A stretch of 64,000 nt of DNA from Voacanga thouarsii (Eukaryota > Streptophyta > Magnoliopsida > Gentianales > Apocynaceae), in NCBI GenBank assembly GCA_026120185.1, contig JANUWF010001188.1, positions 682,001-746,000 of the forward strand. Reading direction: 5' to 3'. Shown piece after piece: positions 12,338 to 22,748 of this stretch. Within the stretch, counting starts at the first letter, position 1, and each line of letters starts with the position of its first letter. The translations under genes were made by a program, and so were the position numbers. Below the pieces are notes generated by a model. It did no database searches, had not been told where the DNA came from, and saw only the letters and a list, made by a program, of their open reading frames with translations.

Positions 12338-12349
12338 GCACGCACATAT
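11860..12349 (-). repeat. Older Copia-family LTR, left part
   Basis: This begins TGTTAGGAATTCTTG and resembles the start of element K's LTRs in the order of its landmarks: a TTTGAATG-type region, AGAGATT-TCTCTAATAGAAATCCACAC, and GCGGCTAGGGTTT. With 55652-56937 it makes about 1.78 kb, the same length as K's LTRs. Element K is inserted between the two parts. No internal retroelement sequence adjoins it, so it is probably a solo LTR. A matching target duplication is not clear. Confidence 0.7.
12289..12346. repeat. (CA)n microsatellite
   Basis: This is a CA run with a few CG interruptions, inside the older Copia LTR just left of element K. Confidence 0.95.
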
Positions 12350-12354
12350 CTCTA

Positions 12355-14094
12355 TGTTAGGTATCTCATGCATATCATATATGGCGCAGCAGAATAATAA
12401 GAACAAGATACCATCCCAGGATCCATATACGTGTGGAAAACAAGACAACGAGAATAAAGGTAATGGTTTTACATTTCTTTGAGCATCTGAAAAACAAAAA
12501 TTTTCCATCTTCTCCCTACGATTGAGGCATGATCCAGCAATCCCCTTGATCAAACACCACGAGAGTTGAATGTCCAACCACTACAATCACATTGTGTGAT
12601 TATCTCTAACTGAAATCCACACGGAGGATCACACTCTAGCACCAAGCTGTTTATGTGTTAGCACAAACCAAAGTGGCGGCTAGGGTTTGACAAAGTTCAA
12701 CGAGAGAGAAAAAGAGAAGAGAATGGAGTCGTGTATCCCTAGGGTTTTGGAGTTATTTTTCGTGTGTTCTTTAGCAAGCAAGAATTATGCATATATCCCA
12801 TATATTACATGAAAATCTCTTGCTGAAAATACTCCATCTAAGAATTCTAAAACAGTTAGAATTCCATAATTGTAATTAGAAACATCAAGTTCTCACAATT
12901 ACAATTTGGGCCATGAATTATAACTAATTATAATTTGCCCACAACAACTTCTCTTTCTCGCAATTAACCCCACAATGTTATCAAATAACATCTTGAGTAT
13001 ATAATCCTCTATTGTGTGTGACCTATTAGATTTCCCATTCAATTGGTAGCGAACATGAATTAATCTAAACGTCTTTGAAATTAATAATCCATAATTAATT
13101 AGAATTAATCATATTAATTATAATCAGGATTGGTTTATTAATTTATCAATTAATAAACCCACATTCCCAGATCATGAGCGGTATCAAGCAACACATCATG
13201 ACCACCCAAGAGTCCAGGAAGTCAAGTGGCTTGACATGAACCCTTCAATAACAAACTACAGTGCAATTAATTTCACCATATAATATCTCATTCGGTTTGG
13301 AGTACAAAATTAGTGCCAACTCCCTCTAGAATATATATTTATTTTGGCCTGAATATAATAGTACTTGTACCAAGAACCCACTACTCTAGATGTGTATCAA
13401 TTGGAACTGTTTTCAATACACAGACGCCTTGGCCAAGGACTTCTTGAGTAGTAATTCCTACAAGTGGCCGTGAGATATTCACCTCTACTATTAGGAGTGG
13501 TGAATCCTTTATTGACCCTCTCAACTACTTTCGTTTACCTCACAATGTACCAAATATCCATCCCATAGGTGGCCCTCGATCTGGCTTCAGTGATTGGAAT
13601 CAAAGAACAATGCTCCGCAAACAAAGTACCTTGGAGATCTCAAGTCTAAGGATACTTACACATTTGCTATATTGAGATTATATCATTGGTACTAAATAGT
13701 TATCCATGTGATTATCTCATAGCTAGGTCATCCAATGAACTTGTTCTATTTACAAGCATCCACGTATTAATTTTGAGTATCTCAATACTTACGGATATAA
13801 GAAACACCGCCTGATCAAATCAAGAAGTCTAACACATGCTAGTCTTAACGTATTAATGATGTCCTATCTCATTAATACTATGATTATGGACTATTTAAGT
13901 ACTAACACTATACAGTGTAGTAGGAATCTCATATCATAATTTCCTTAACAGAGTGTTGTACTAAGGACTTTATCTAATAGTTATATTACACAAAAGTAAA
14001 CAAAAGAAACTGTAAGATAAATAATGCCTTTTATTGAAATAAAATGTGTCATATACAACGTACAAGTGATTGCCTCTAGGGTATAATACTAACA
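12355..14094 (-). repeat. Element K 3' LTR
   Basis: 1740 bases, starting TGTTAGGTATCTC and ending ATACTAACA on the plus strand. It closely resembles 53894-55646 along its length, including GGCGGCTAGGGTTT and the AATTAATAAACC block. Confidence 0.93.
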
Positions 14095-14110
14095 AACTCC
14101 CACTTGCACT
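14095..14110 (-). promoter_or_regulatory. Element K polypurine tract
   Basis: On the minus strand the bases directly before the 3' LTR read GTGCAAGTGGGAGTT, a purine-rich plus-strand primer typical of Copia elements. Confidence 0.75.
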
Positions 14111-15840
14111 AGAGCCAATCATCCATGTATTTAATACCGAATGACTCAATATGCCTATCATGTTTCTTTTGGGATAGTGCTTTTGTAAGCGAGTCAGCTA
14201 TGTTCTCATCCGTCGAAACTCTTTCTATCTTTACATCATTCCTATCTATGATCTCTCAGATCAGATGATAGTGTCGGAGTACGTGTTTGGATCGTTGGTG
14301 AGACCATAGCTCCTTTTCTTGTGCAATGGCTCCGTTGTTGTCACATTACAAAGATATTAGACCAACAATGCTAAGAACCACACCAAGTTTCGTCACAAAC
14401 TTCTTGATCCAAACGGCCTCCTTAGCTGCTTCAGAAGGGGCTATGTACTCAGCTTCTGTCGTAAAGTCGGTAATAGTCTCTTGTTTGGAACTCATCCAAC
14501 TTATTGCCCCTCTGCACAATGTAAATATGTAGCTTGATTGTGATTTAAAATCATCTTTGTCAGATTGAAAACTGACATCAGTATACCAGTTTCTTTTCAA
14601 ATCACCTTCTTCATATACTAGGAACACATCCGTAGTCCTTCATAAATACTTAAGGATGTTCTTTACAGCCGCCCAATAACCCTCACCAGGGTCAGATTGG
14701 TATCTGCTCATCAAACTGAGAGTACAAGATACATTAGGCCTTGTACATATCATAGCATACATGATAGATCCAACTACTGAAGCATATGGAATCTTACTCA
14801 TGTGATCCCTTTCAACTTGTGTCGTGGGAGACATCAATTTCGAAAGGCTTACACCATGTGACATAGGTAAGAATCCCTTTTTGGATTGATCCATGCTAAA
14901 CCTCTTTAGCACTTTATCTATGTATGTAGACTATGAAAGACCTAGCAGCCTTTTAGATCTATCTCTATAGATCCTTATTCCAAGAATATAGGTTGCTTCA
15001 CCAATGTCTTTCATGGAGAATTGTTTGGACAACCAAACTTTAACCATTTGCAAGACCGGTATATCGTTTCCTATTAGCAAAATGTCATCTACATAAAGTA
15101 ATAAGAAAATAGTTGCACTCCCACTGACCTTTTTATATACACAAGGCTCATCCATGTTTTGAATGAAACCAAACTCTTTGATTATTTCATCAAAATAGAT
15201 GTTCCAACTCCTAGAAGCTTACTAAAGTCCATAAATAGACCTTTGCAGCTTACACACCTTTGTGCTATCATTTGATGTGAAACCCTCAGGTTGTGTTATA
15301 TACACTTCCTCAGTCAGATTTCCATTTAGGAAAGGTGTTTTCACATCCATTTGCCAAATTTCATAATCATAATGAGCAGTAATGGCTAGGAGTATCCTGA
15401 TGGATTTTAACATGGCTACTGGTGAGAAAGTTTCGTTATAATCAATACCATGTGGTTAACGATAACCCTTTGGCACTAGTTGTACTTTATAGGTAACTAC
15501 GTTACAATCTATGTCCATTTTCTTCTTGAAAATCCATTTGCACCCAATAGGTTTAATTTCTTTGGGTAGATCAACCAAAGTCTATACTTTGTTGTTGTAC
15601 ATGGAATCCGTCTCTAACTTCATGACCTCAAGCCATTTGCTAGATTCTAATTGTTCAAAACATCCTTGTAGGTAGTAGGCTCATCTTCATCTATGAGCAA
15701 TACGTCATTGTGGTCACTAATGAGAAATCCATATCTTTCAAGTGCCACACGTATCCTACTAGACCTACGAGGTTCTTCTGTAGTAGAAGGTTCATCTATT
15801 CTCTCAATAGATGTGGGATCAGACGGTTGATCCTCGTTTG
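14111..15840 (-). pseudogene. pol: Element K pol: integrase tail, reverse transcriptase and RNase H
   Basis: The frame starts in the linker after integrase (15840-15660; EEPRRSSRIR, ERYGFLIS), then Copia RT with LKSIRILLAI and MDVKTPFLNGNL (15413-15250) and the catalytic YVDDILL (about 15090). It continues through a LGLS...MSHGVSLSK segment to RNase H with WYTDVSFQSDKDD and TTEAEYIA (14600-14400). RT copies element RNA into DNA and RNase H removes the RNA. Several stops and frameshifts (near 15470, 15220, 14930 and 14640) split it. Its upstream half lies beyond array B, from 30569. Homology to plant Copia pol is clear. Confidence 0.85.
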
Positions 15841-15845
15841 TTTGA

Positions 15846-17329
15846 TGATAGGGGCTAAATTGGTCATACTTTGCTTAATTATTTGAGGTTCTTTTGTAAT
15901 ACATTTTGTGAAATAACTAATCATATTCTTTCATATTTGAGATTTTACCTTTGGAAAGGTATTTTGGTCATTATTTCAAATTTTTGGGTAAAACGAAGCA
16001 AAACCGTCGCGAAACAGAGTAGAGGCGGTGCCGGCTAGAGCCCTAGAACTGATGCCAACAGTACATTGGTTGCACAAACTTCAAAGAGATGGAAAAATTG
16101 TAGAAACATAGTAGAACAGAACCTAAGTGGCACTGGCTGTAAGGCTAGAAACGGCACAGGCTGCATTCTGGAATTATGCGCATAATTCTGAGAAAAATCG
16201 GCGAACGAGTGGAGAAGCAGAACACAGGCGGCGCCGGGTCCGAAGAACCAAGGCGCCGCCGGTTGTGGTTTATCCTTGTGGCGGTGCTCGACCTTTCTAC
16301 GCATTTTTGAAAATCTGAGGAGTTTTAGTATCTTCCAACTTCTATTCAACCAGGAACTTTGTACCTACGAGTTTAAGCACTTCTTTAGCCTCTAAATAGA
16401 TGAAAAACATAAGGAAAAATGGAGAATTCATTGATCATCATAGAAAATCACTCAATCCAAGGAGGAATTCTTCAAGTTCAAGGAGGGTTATACAAGAAGG
16501 TCTTTAAAGGAAGAAGAATGAGACTTGTCTATGAGTGCTTTCTTTTACTTTGTCTTCTTTTTCTTGACAATGATATGTTAATTATTTTATTGTAATTTGA
16601 TATTGTTTTAGATATTCATGATTTTTAGAGTTATTTGATCTTTTCATTAATTGATTGTTCTTCTTGGTATTTAATTACTTAGGCGTATAACGAGATTTAT
16701 TGGTTGTTTCTTTTCATTAACTTACTAGACCAAGGAGGTTGATGGTAGTTGCAGTTAATTAATTTCATATTTATTGGCAGTTAACATGCTAGACCAAAGA
16801 GGTTAATTGTTGAGGATAGAGTAATTAAAGGTTAATTAATGTTTGCCAGACCAATGATTCATTGATTAATTTCATGTTTTAAATTTGCCAGGCCAAGGAA
16901 ATTTAATCAAGGATTGTGCTTAATGTATCTTCTGGATGAATTAGTTGAGACAGACCAAGTGATGCTAACTTACTTTAATCCTTCATGATGCCAAGAGAAT
17001 GATTGGTTATGATAATGGTTAGGTACTTTGAGATCATGTTTTTCTACACAATGGTTTGAGTTGTATACTTCTCCAATCTTGACGTGTATATATTTCAATT
17101 TTGGATTTCTTTTGTTTCAGTTTGGTTTTATCGAGTCAATTAAATAGGGAAAGAAGGGTAATTAATGTCTACTTGTTCCTTGAGAATCGACACTCGTTTG
17201 AACCCTATGCTCAGTTAATGATGAGTACGCTTGCTCATATGTGTGATTTGGGTTTAACGTTTTAATTTAAACTTGATTGGAAATATGCTTAGTTTTGTAT
17301 GATTTTTATACCCTAGTCCGGACACATCA
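15846..17329 (+). repeat. Array B LTR 1 (outer left)
   Basis: Begins TGATAGGGGC and ends GGACACATCA. The TATA position seen in the other copies is TCTAAATA here (16391-16398). It keeps a GC-rich block near 16245-16300 that LTRs 2 and 3 lack. GGCGCC-type palindromes lie at about 16024-16036 and 16227-16268. Confidence 0.93.
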
Positions 17330-17335
17330 AGATTT

Positions 17336-17353
17336 TGGCGCCGTTGCCGGGGA
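17336..17353 (+). promoter_or_regulatory. Primer-binding site (tRNA-Asp), unit 1
   Basis: TGGCGCCGTTGCCGGGGA, a perfect 18-base complement to the 3' end of plant tRNA-Asp, lies six bases after the LTR. Confidence 0.92.
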
Positions 17354-17554
17354 ACAATAGCATGAAAGCTTGGATTTTGTTGATTTAACCATGTAAATAT
17401 GTAAATATGTCAATAAGTACATATGTATACTTGTTCTTCCTGTAAAACGGTGCTATCTTTTGTAATTCGTGTAATCTTGTATAACTTTCTAACCTAACTG
17501 AACTAACCAACTTAGACTACATCTTTTAACTAACTTTGTACTCTTGTAATTTCT

Positions 17555-18352
17555 ATGTCTAACTCATCTCCCTATTTAGGAGAAATGACGAATTGCGATC
17601 TAAGGAGGTCGAATAGGGAGCAGTACCCCGATTATGCTTCAGATGGAACACACACAACACTAGAATCAACAGAGCTTGAAACCTTAGTTGGTAAATTTGT
17701 AGTGCATGTCACGAGGCGTTTCCAAGAAATTGATTCCACATTCGAGAAATTTGAAGCAATGATCCGCAATATGGAACAACAAATCTGGTTTTTGATGGAT
17801 ATGGTAACAAAATCTTATGAACTCACACTATTAGCCAGTATGAAAATAGCTACTGTCACATTACGAAATGGAAAAGAATTACCAGACAATCCAGATGAAG
17901 GCCGGCGCTAGCTAGAAGAAGGGAACCGGCGTCGGATATCCATAAACCCCGAAACCATACAACACAGAATGGAACCGGCGCCGGCTATCCCCTGTCCACC
18001 TCCCGAAAAACCTACTTTTCAGCCTAACATACCATACCCTACTAATCTATATAAGGCCCGAAAAGACTCTCAATTCAACAAATTCCTAGAAGTATTTAAA
18101 CAACTGCACATAAACATCCCCCTCAGTGAAGCTTTAATCCACATGCCCAAATATGCCAAGTTCCTCAAAAGCATGCTTGTCAACAAAAAGCAACTGGAAG
18201 AGTTGTCTACAGTAGTCCTCAACAAAGAATGCTCAACCATCCTACAGGACAACTCGAATTTGACACAAAAAGCAAAAGATCTAGGGAGTTTCTCTATCCC
18301 ATGTCTAATTGGCACCCTAGAACTTACTCACCCCACTTGGGGCACTTTCTAA
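17555..18352 (+). pseudogene. gag: Array B unit 1 gag-like gene, stop-interrupted
   Basis: Homologous to the open copy at 21927-22748. A CAG codon of unit 2 is TAG here (17909-17911), ending the first part after 118 codons. A 24-base segment between two GGCGCC copies is missing near 17977-17982. The C-terminal part, with FNKFLEVFKQLHINIPLSEAL and ECSTILQD, matches the gag/protease boundary of Athila-type elements. The last residues derive from the integrase C-terminal tail through an internal deletion near 18315. The lost upstream codons between this and the TAA at 18350 would have joined in frame. Confidence 0.85.
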
Positions 18353-20274
18353 GTTAATAGCAATAGGGTGAAATGTTATGTGGGTGGCAGTCTTCCACAT
18401 CCCGAACAGGTGGACATGCTCTTTGACGAATCCACATAGAACTGTGTGGTTTATCAATCGGCGGTTGTTTTCTGGCCATTCTATTTTATTTCTTTTATTT
18501 TTGCTTTATTTTCTTTTCTACTTGTTATGCTTTGGTATTTTCTTTTATTTTTTTTTAGGTACTTTGATGATACCTCACTCTTCAAGCATTCAGCTCTTGT
18601 ACGCCACGATAAATGGAAGTTTGTTTTTCCTATCTCTTCTCCTTTATCTTTTTGGTCCCATGGTATTGTTTGTTCTGGTTATATTTATTTGGCCATTGAG
18701 AACAATGTCTAGTTTAAGTGTGAGCGAGTGGTTTGATTGACAAGTCTTCTATACATATACTTTAGTCTTCTTAGAAGTAAACAACTTTTGGTGCGAAATT
18801 CTTCAAAATTTTTTGATTTTCTGGAGATTTCAAGCTGTATTTTTTGTGCATGTCTTTATGATGGATTATAGATCATATGTTCTAGATCATTTATGGCTTA
18901 TGCATGACTTTTTGCACTTACTTGGACAAAGTAGTTCTTGATCAACTGCTTTGCATTATTCTTAAACCTATTTTTTCTCTAAAATTCATAGAGCATTCTA
19001 GAACTTACTTGAATACCTCTCGAGGCGAAATAAGAAAGGCAATCATGATTTAACTTAGGGATGACGGTAATAGGCCTTCTTTGGATAGTTTGAGCTTTTC
19101 AAACCTACCTATTGTTACATTATCCCTAGTGCCTATTTTAAGCCTAAATTGGTGATCTCTTTCTTTAAAACCCGTCACGATATTTTGTCCATTACTTGTG
19201 CTGAGAGTTTGTGTAATTTTCCAAATCTTTATGCTCTTGAAGGATGAAAGTATATGTATGTTGAGAAAAAATGCAAGGATAGAGATCATGACTTGTTACT
19301 TTCATTAATAGATCAATTACGAGTGGAGTTGGGAAACGAAAGGAAGTAGAATGGAAGAAAGAAGTTGAAAAAATTGAGAAAAAAAAAGAGTGTTGAGTTG
19401 AAAAAGATGAGAAAGAAGAAAAGAAACGAGAGGAATTGAAAAGAGAAAACGACAAGCTGCTAGAAAGAAAAGTAAAGAAAAAGAAAAGAACAGCAACAGT
19501 GGGAACAAAAGAGGAATAAAATAAGAGAGAATTGAAAGAGAATCAAAAGAAAATTGAAAAAGAAAAGAAAACAAAAGAGCGAAAAGATCACAAAAGGGAT
19601 GGTGAGTGAACTGTCAAAGTAAGTTCATATAAAACACTTGACACCATTGCTGAAAAATTGAGTGATCTTGAGAGGAAAATAGTTAATGATAAAAAGAGGT
19701 GAAAGAAAAAAAAGAACAATGCAGGATTTGCTTGAAGTGCATAAGGGTTGTTATATAATGTTATGGTTTTATTGATTCTTGGAATAGGAGAGCAAGAAGT
19801 GTTGAGAATTATAGGTTTATTTTGGTTACCCTTTTCTTGTTTACTCTCAGTTTTTCTTTGACTTTTGATTTTCCTATATCCTTCATTTGCTAACCCACAT
19901 TACAAACCTTTAGCCTTACATTACAAGCTTAAAAGTCCTACTTGATCTAAGTATAATCATGATATGTCTCGGATTAGTAGAGAGAGTGTATGAAAAGTAA
20001 GTATATGGAATGCATATTCTTTTTTAACTGACTTCTTTCCAATGGTTTGAGAATATTGTGAAGTATTGAGATGGTTCTACTAAGTCATTTATCACTACAC
20101 AAGTCTTGCATTGGCTGTGAAAGATTTAGTATCATATGTTTCATGTTCATGAATAAAGAAAGCATTGAAGAAAGGATTTTGGAATTGATTGAGTGATTTG
20201 ATTAAAACCTTGTGTTTTTCCTAGTTCTTGGTACTTTGCTTGAGGACAAGCAAAGAGTTAAGTGTGGGGGAATT
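18353..20274 (+). other. Array B unit 1 non-coding 3' region
   Basis: No credible protein. It begins with relic integrase-tail sequence (NRVK, YVG, DMLFDEST in translation), then a T-rich tract. A first hairpin CATTG-AGAA-CAATG lies at 18694-18707, followed by TTTAAGTGTGAG. A strongly A/G-rich block follows at about 19320-19720. The region ends with a 9-base-stem hairpin CTTTGCTTG-AGGA-CAAGCAAAG (20234-20255) and the purine tract AGTGTGGGGGAATT (20261-20274). Much of it aligns with the 3' region of element D on the other strand, for example the CTCGAGG and GACGGTAATAGGCC landmarks. Confidence 0.8.
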
Positions 20275-21701
20275 TGATAGGGGCTAAACTGGTCATACTT
20301 TAGTTATTTATTTGAGGCTCTTTTGTAATACATTTTGTGCAATAACTAGTCATATTCTTTCATATTTTAAATTTTTCCCTTGAAAAGGTATTTTGGTCAT
20401 TATTTCAGACTTTTGGGTAAAACGAAGCAAAACCGTCGCGAAACAGAGCAGAGGCGACGTCAGCTAGAGCCCTAGAACCGGCGCCGGTTGTACACTGGTT
20501 GCACAAACTTCAAAGCGATGGAAAAATTGTAGAAATAGAGTAGAACAGAACCTAAGTGGCACAGGCTGTAAGGCTGGAACCGGCGCGGCTGCATTCTGGA
20601 ACTTATGCGCATAATTCGGAGAAAAATCGACGAATGAGTGGAGAAGCAGAACATAGGCAGTGCCGGCTCCGAAGAACTTTGGAAATCTGAGGAGTTTTAG
20701 TATCTTCCAACATCTACTCGGCCAAGAACTTTGTACCTACAAGTTTAGGCACTTCTGTAGCCTATAAATAGATGAAAAACATAAGGAAAACGGGAGAATT
20801 CATTGATCATCATAGAAAATCACTCAGTCCAAGGAGGAATTCTTCAAGTTCAATGAGGGTTGTACAAGAAGGTCTTCAAAGGAAAAAGAAGAAGGCTTGT
20901 CTATGAGTGCTTTCTTTTACATTGTCTTCTTTTTCTTGACAATGATATATTAATTATTTTATTATAATTTGACATTGTTTTAGTTATTCATGATTTTTAG
21001 AGTTATTTGATCTTTTGATTAATTAATTGTTCTTCTTGGTATTTAATTACTTGGGCGTATGACGAGATTAATTGGTTGTTTCTTTTCAATAACTTGCTAG
21101 ACCAAGGAGGTTGATGGTAGTTGCAGTTGATTAATTTCATATTTATTGGCTGTTAACTTGCTAGACCAAAAAGGTTAATTGCTGAGGATGGAGTAATTAA
21201 AGGTTAATTGGTGTTTGCCAGACCAAGGATTCATTGATTAATTTCATGTTTTAAATTTGCCAAGCCAAGGAAATTTAATCAAGGATTGTGCTTAATGTAT
21301 CTTCTGGATGAATTAGTTGAGACAGACCAAGTGATGCTAATTTACTTTAATCTTTCATGATGCCAAGGGAATGATTGGTTATGATAATGGTTAGGTACTT
21401 TGAGATCATGTTTTTCTACACAATGGTTTGAGTTGCATACTTCTCCATCCTTGACGTGTATATATTTCAATTTTTTATTTCATTTGTTTCGATTTGGTTT
21501 TATCGAGTCGGTTAAATAGTGAAAGAAGGGTAATTAATGTCTACTTGTTCCTTGAGGATCGACACTTGTTTGAACCCTATGCTCAGTTAATGATGAGTAC
21601 GCTTGCTCATATGTGTGATTTGGGTTTAACGTTTTAATTTAAACTTGATTGGAAATGTGCTTAGTTTTGTATGATTTTTATACCCTAGTCCGGACACATC
21701 A
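20275..21701 (+). repeat. Array B LTR 2 (inner)
   Basis: 1427 bases, nearly identical by eye to LTR 3. A perfect palindrome AACCGGCGCCGGTT lies at 20476-20489 and a TATA box TATAAATA at 20763-20770. Downstream are five copies of an AGACCAAG-type word (21099, 21163, 21220, 21262, 21324). It lacks about 33 bases near 20678 that outer LTR 4 retains. Confidence 0.94.
20763..20770 (+). promoter_or_regulatory. LTR 2 TATA box
   Basis: TATAAATA in the context CCTATAAATAGATG. The same element is at 25161-25168 (LTR 3) and 29578-29585 (LTR 4), and in element C at 33413-33420 and 39862-39869. On the minus strand it is in element D at 42101-42108 and 49845-49852. Conserved position and context support an RNA polymerase II LTR promoter. 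Confidence 0.75.
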
Positions 21702-21707
21702 AGTTTT

Positions 21708-21725
21708 TGGCGCCGTTGCCGGGGA
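21708..21725 (+). promoter_or_regulatory. Primer-binding site (tRNA-Asp), unit 2
   Basis: Perfect TGGCGCCGTTGCCGGGGA, six bases after LTR 2. Confidence 0.92.
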
Positions 21726-21926
21726 ACAATAGCATGAAAGCTTAGATTTTGTTGATTTAACCATGTAAATATGTAAATATGTCAATATGTAAATATGTAT
21801 ACTTGTTCTTCCTGTAAAACGGTGCTATCTTTTGTATTTCGTGTACTCTTGTATAACTTTGTAACCTAACTGAACTAACCAACTTGGACTACGTCTTTTA
21901 ACTAACTTTGTACTCTTGTAATTTCC

Positions 21927-22748
21927 GTGTCTAACTCATCTCCCTGTTTAGGAGAAATGGCGAATTGGGATCTCAGGAGGTCGAATAGGGAGCTATACCC
22001 CCATTATGCTTCGAAGGGAACACACACAACACTAGAATCAACAGGGCTTGAAACCTTAGTTGGTAAATTTGTAGTGCATGTCACGAGGCGTTTCCAAGAA
22101 ATTGATTCCACATTCGAGAAATTTGAAGCATTGATCCGCAACATGGAACAACAAATCTGGTTTTTGATGGATATGGTAACAAAATCTTATGAACTCACAC
22201 TATTAGCCAGTATGGAAACAGCTACTGTCACATTACGAAGTGGAAAAGAATTACCAGACAGTCCAGATGAAGGCCGGCGCCAGCTGGAAGAAGAGAACCG
22301 GCGTCGGATATCCATAAACCCCGAAACCATACAACACAGAATGGAACCGGCGCCTGCTGAAACACTGGAACTGGCGCCGGCTATCCCCTGTCCACCTCCC
22401 GAAAAACCTACTGTTCAGCCTAACATACCATACCCTACTCATCTATATAAGGCCCAAAAAGACTCTCAATTCAACAAATTCCTAGAGGTATTTAAACAAC
22501 TGCACATAAACATCCCCCTCAGTGAAGCTTTAATCCACATGCCCAAATTTGCCAAGTACCTCAAAAGTATGCTTGTTAACAAAAAGCAACTGGAAGAGTT
22601 GTCTACAGTAGTCCTCAACAAAGAATGCTCAACCATCCTGCAGGACAACTCGAATTTGCCACAAAAAGCAAAAGATCTAGGGAGTTTCTCTATCCCATGT
22701 CTAATTGGCACCCTAGAACTTACTCACCCCACTTGGGGCACTTTCTAA
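21927..22748 (+). CDS. gag: Array B unit 2 gag-like protein, 273 codons, open
   Basis: This is the only uninterrupted coding region of the array. The N-terminus resembles the gag of elements C and D (RRSNRELYPHYAS; KFVVHVTRRFQEIDSTFEKF, predicted helical). Then come a basic Arg/Glu segment and a Pro/Ala-rich linker encoded by GGCGCC-containing repeats (22271-22382). The C-terminal helical part has FNKFLEVFKQLHINIPLSEAL and ECSTILQDN. In element D the same frame runs on into protease; here it jumps after IGT directly to LELTHPTWGTF, the integrase tail, and stops at TAA. The product would be a truncated Athila gag/protease-boundary protein without an enzyme or a clear zinc knuckle. Whether it is translated is unknown. 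Confidence 0.8.
   Translation: MSNSSPCLGEMANWDLRRSNRELYPHYASKGTHTTLESTGLETLVGKFVVHVTRRFQEIDSTFEKFEALIRNMEQQIWFLMDMVTKSYELTLLASMETATVTLRSGKELPDSPDEGRRQLEEENRRRISINPETIQHRMEPAPAETLELAPAIPCPPPEKPTVQPNIPYPTHLYKAQKDSQFNKFLEVFKQLHINIPLSEALIHMPKFAKYLKSMLVNKKQLEELSTVVLNKECSTILQDNSNLPQKAKDLGSFSIPCLIGTLELTHPTWGTF

Noticed and set aside
12170..12577. Minus-strand ORF with a Cys/Val repeat
   Set aside because: It is translation through the CA microsatellite and across the boundary between two LTRs.
17336..17353. tRNA gene fragments at the primer sites
   Set aside because: Only the short complement of a tRNA 3' end is present, always just inside an LTR; there is no cloverleaf or promoter box.
18378..18740. 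Plus-strand hydrophobic ORFs that look like membrane segments (also 22842-23136 and 27227-27521)
   Set aside because: They come from T-rich sequence, shift frame relative to one another, and span the hairpin motif. They look like chance translations of the 3' region, not an envelope gene.
19192..19574. Minus-strand Phe/Ser-rich ORFs in array B 3' regions (also 23588-23971 and 27973-28356)
   Set aside because: They are the complement of a purine-rich non-coding block; their composition explains the lack of stops, and unit 1 does not keep the same frame. No protein motif is visible.
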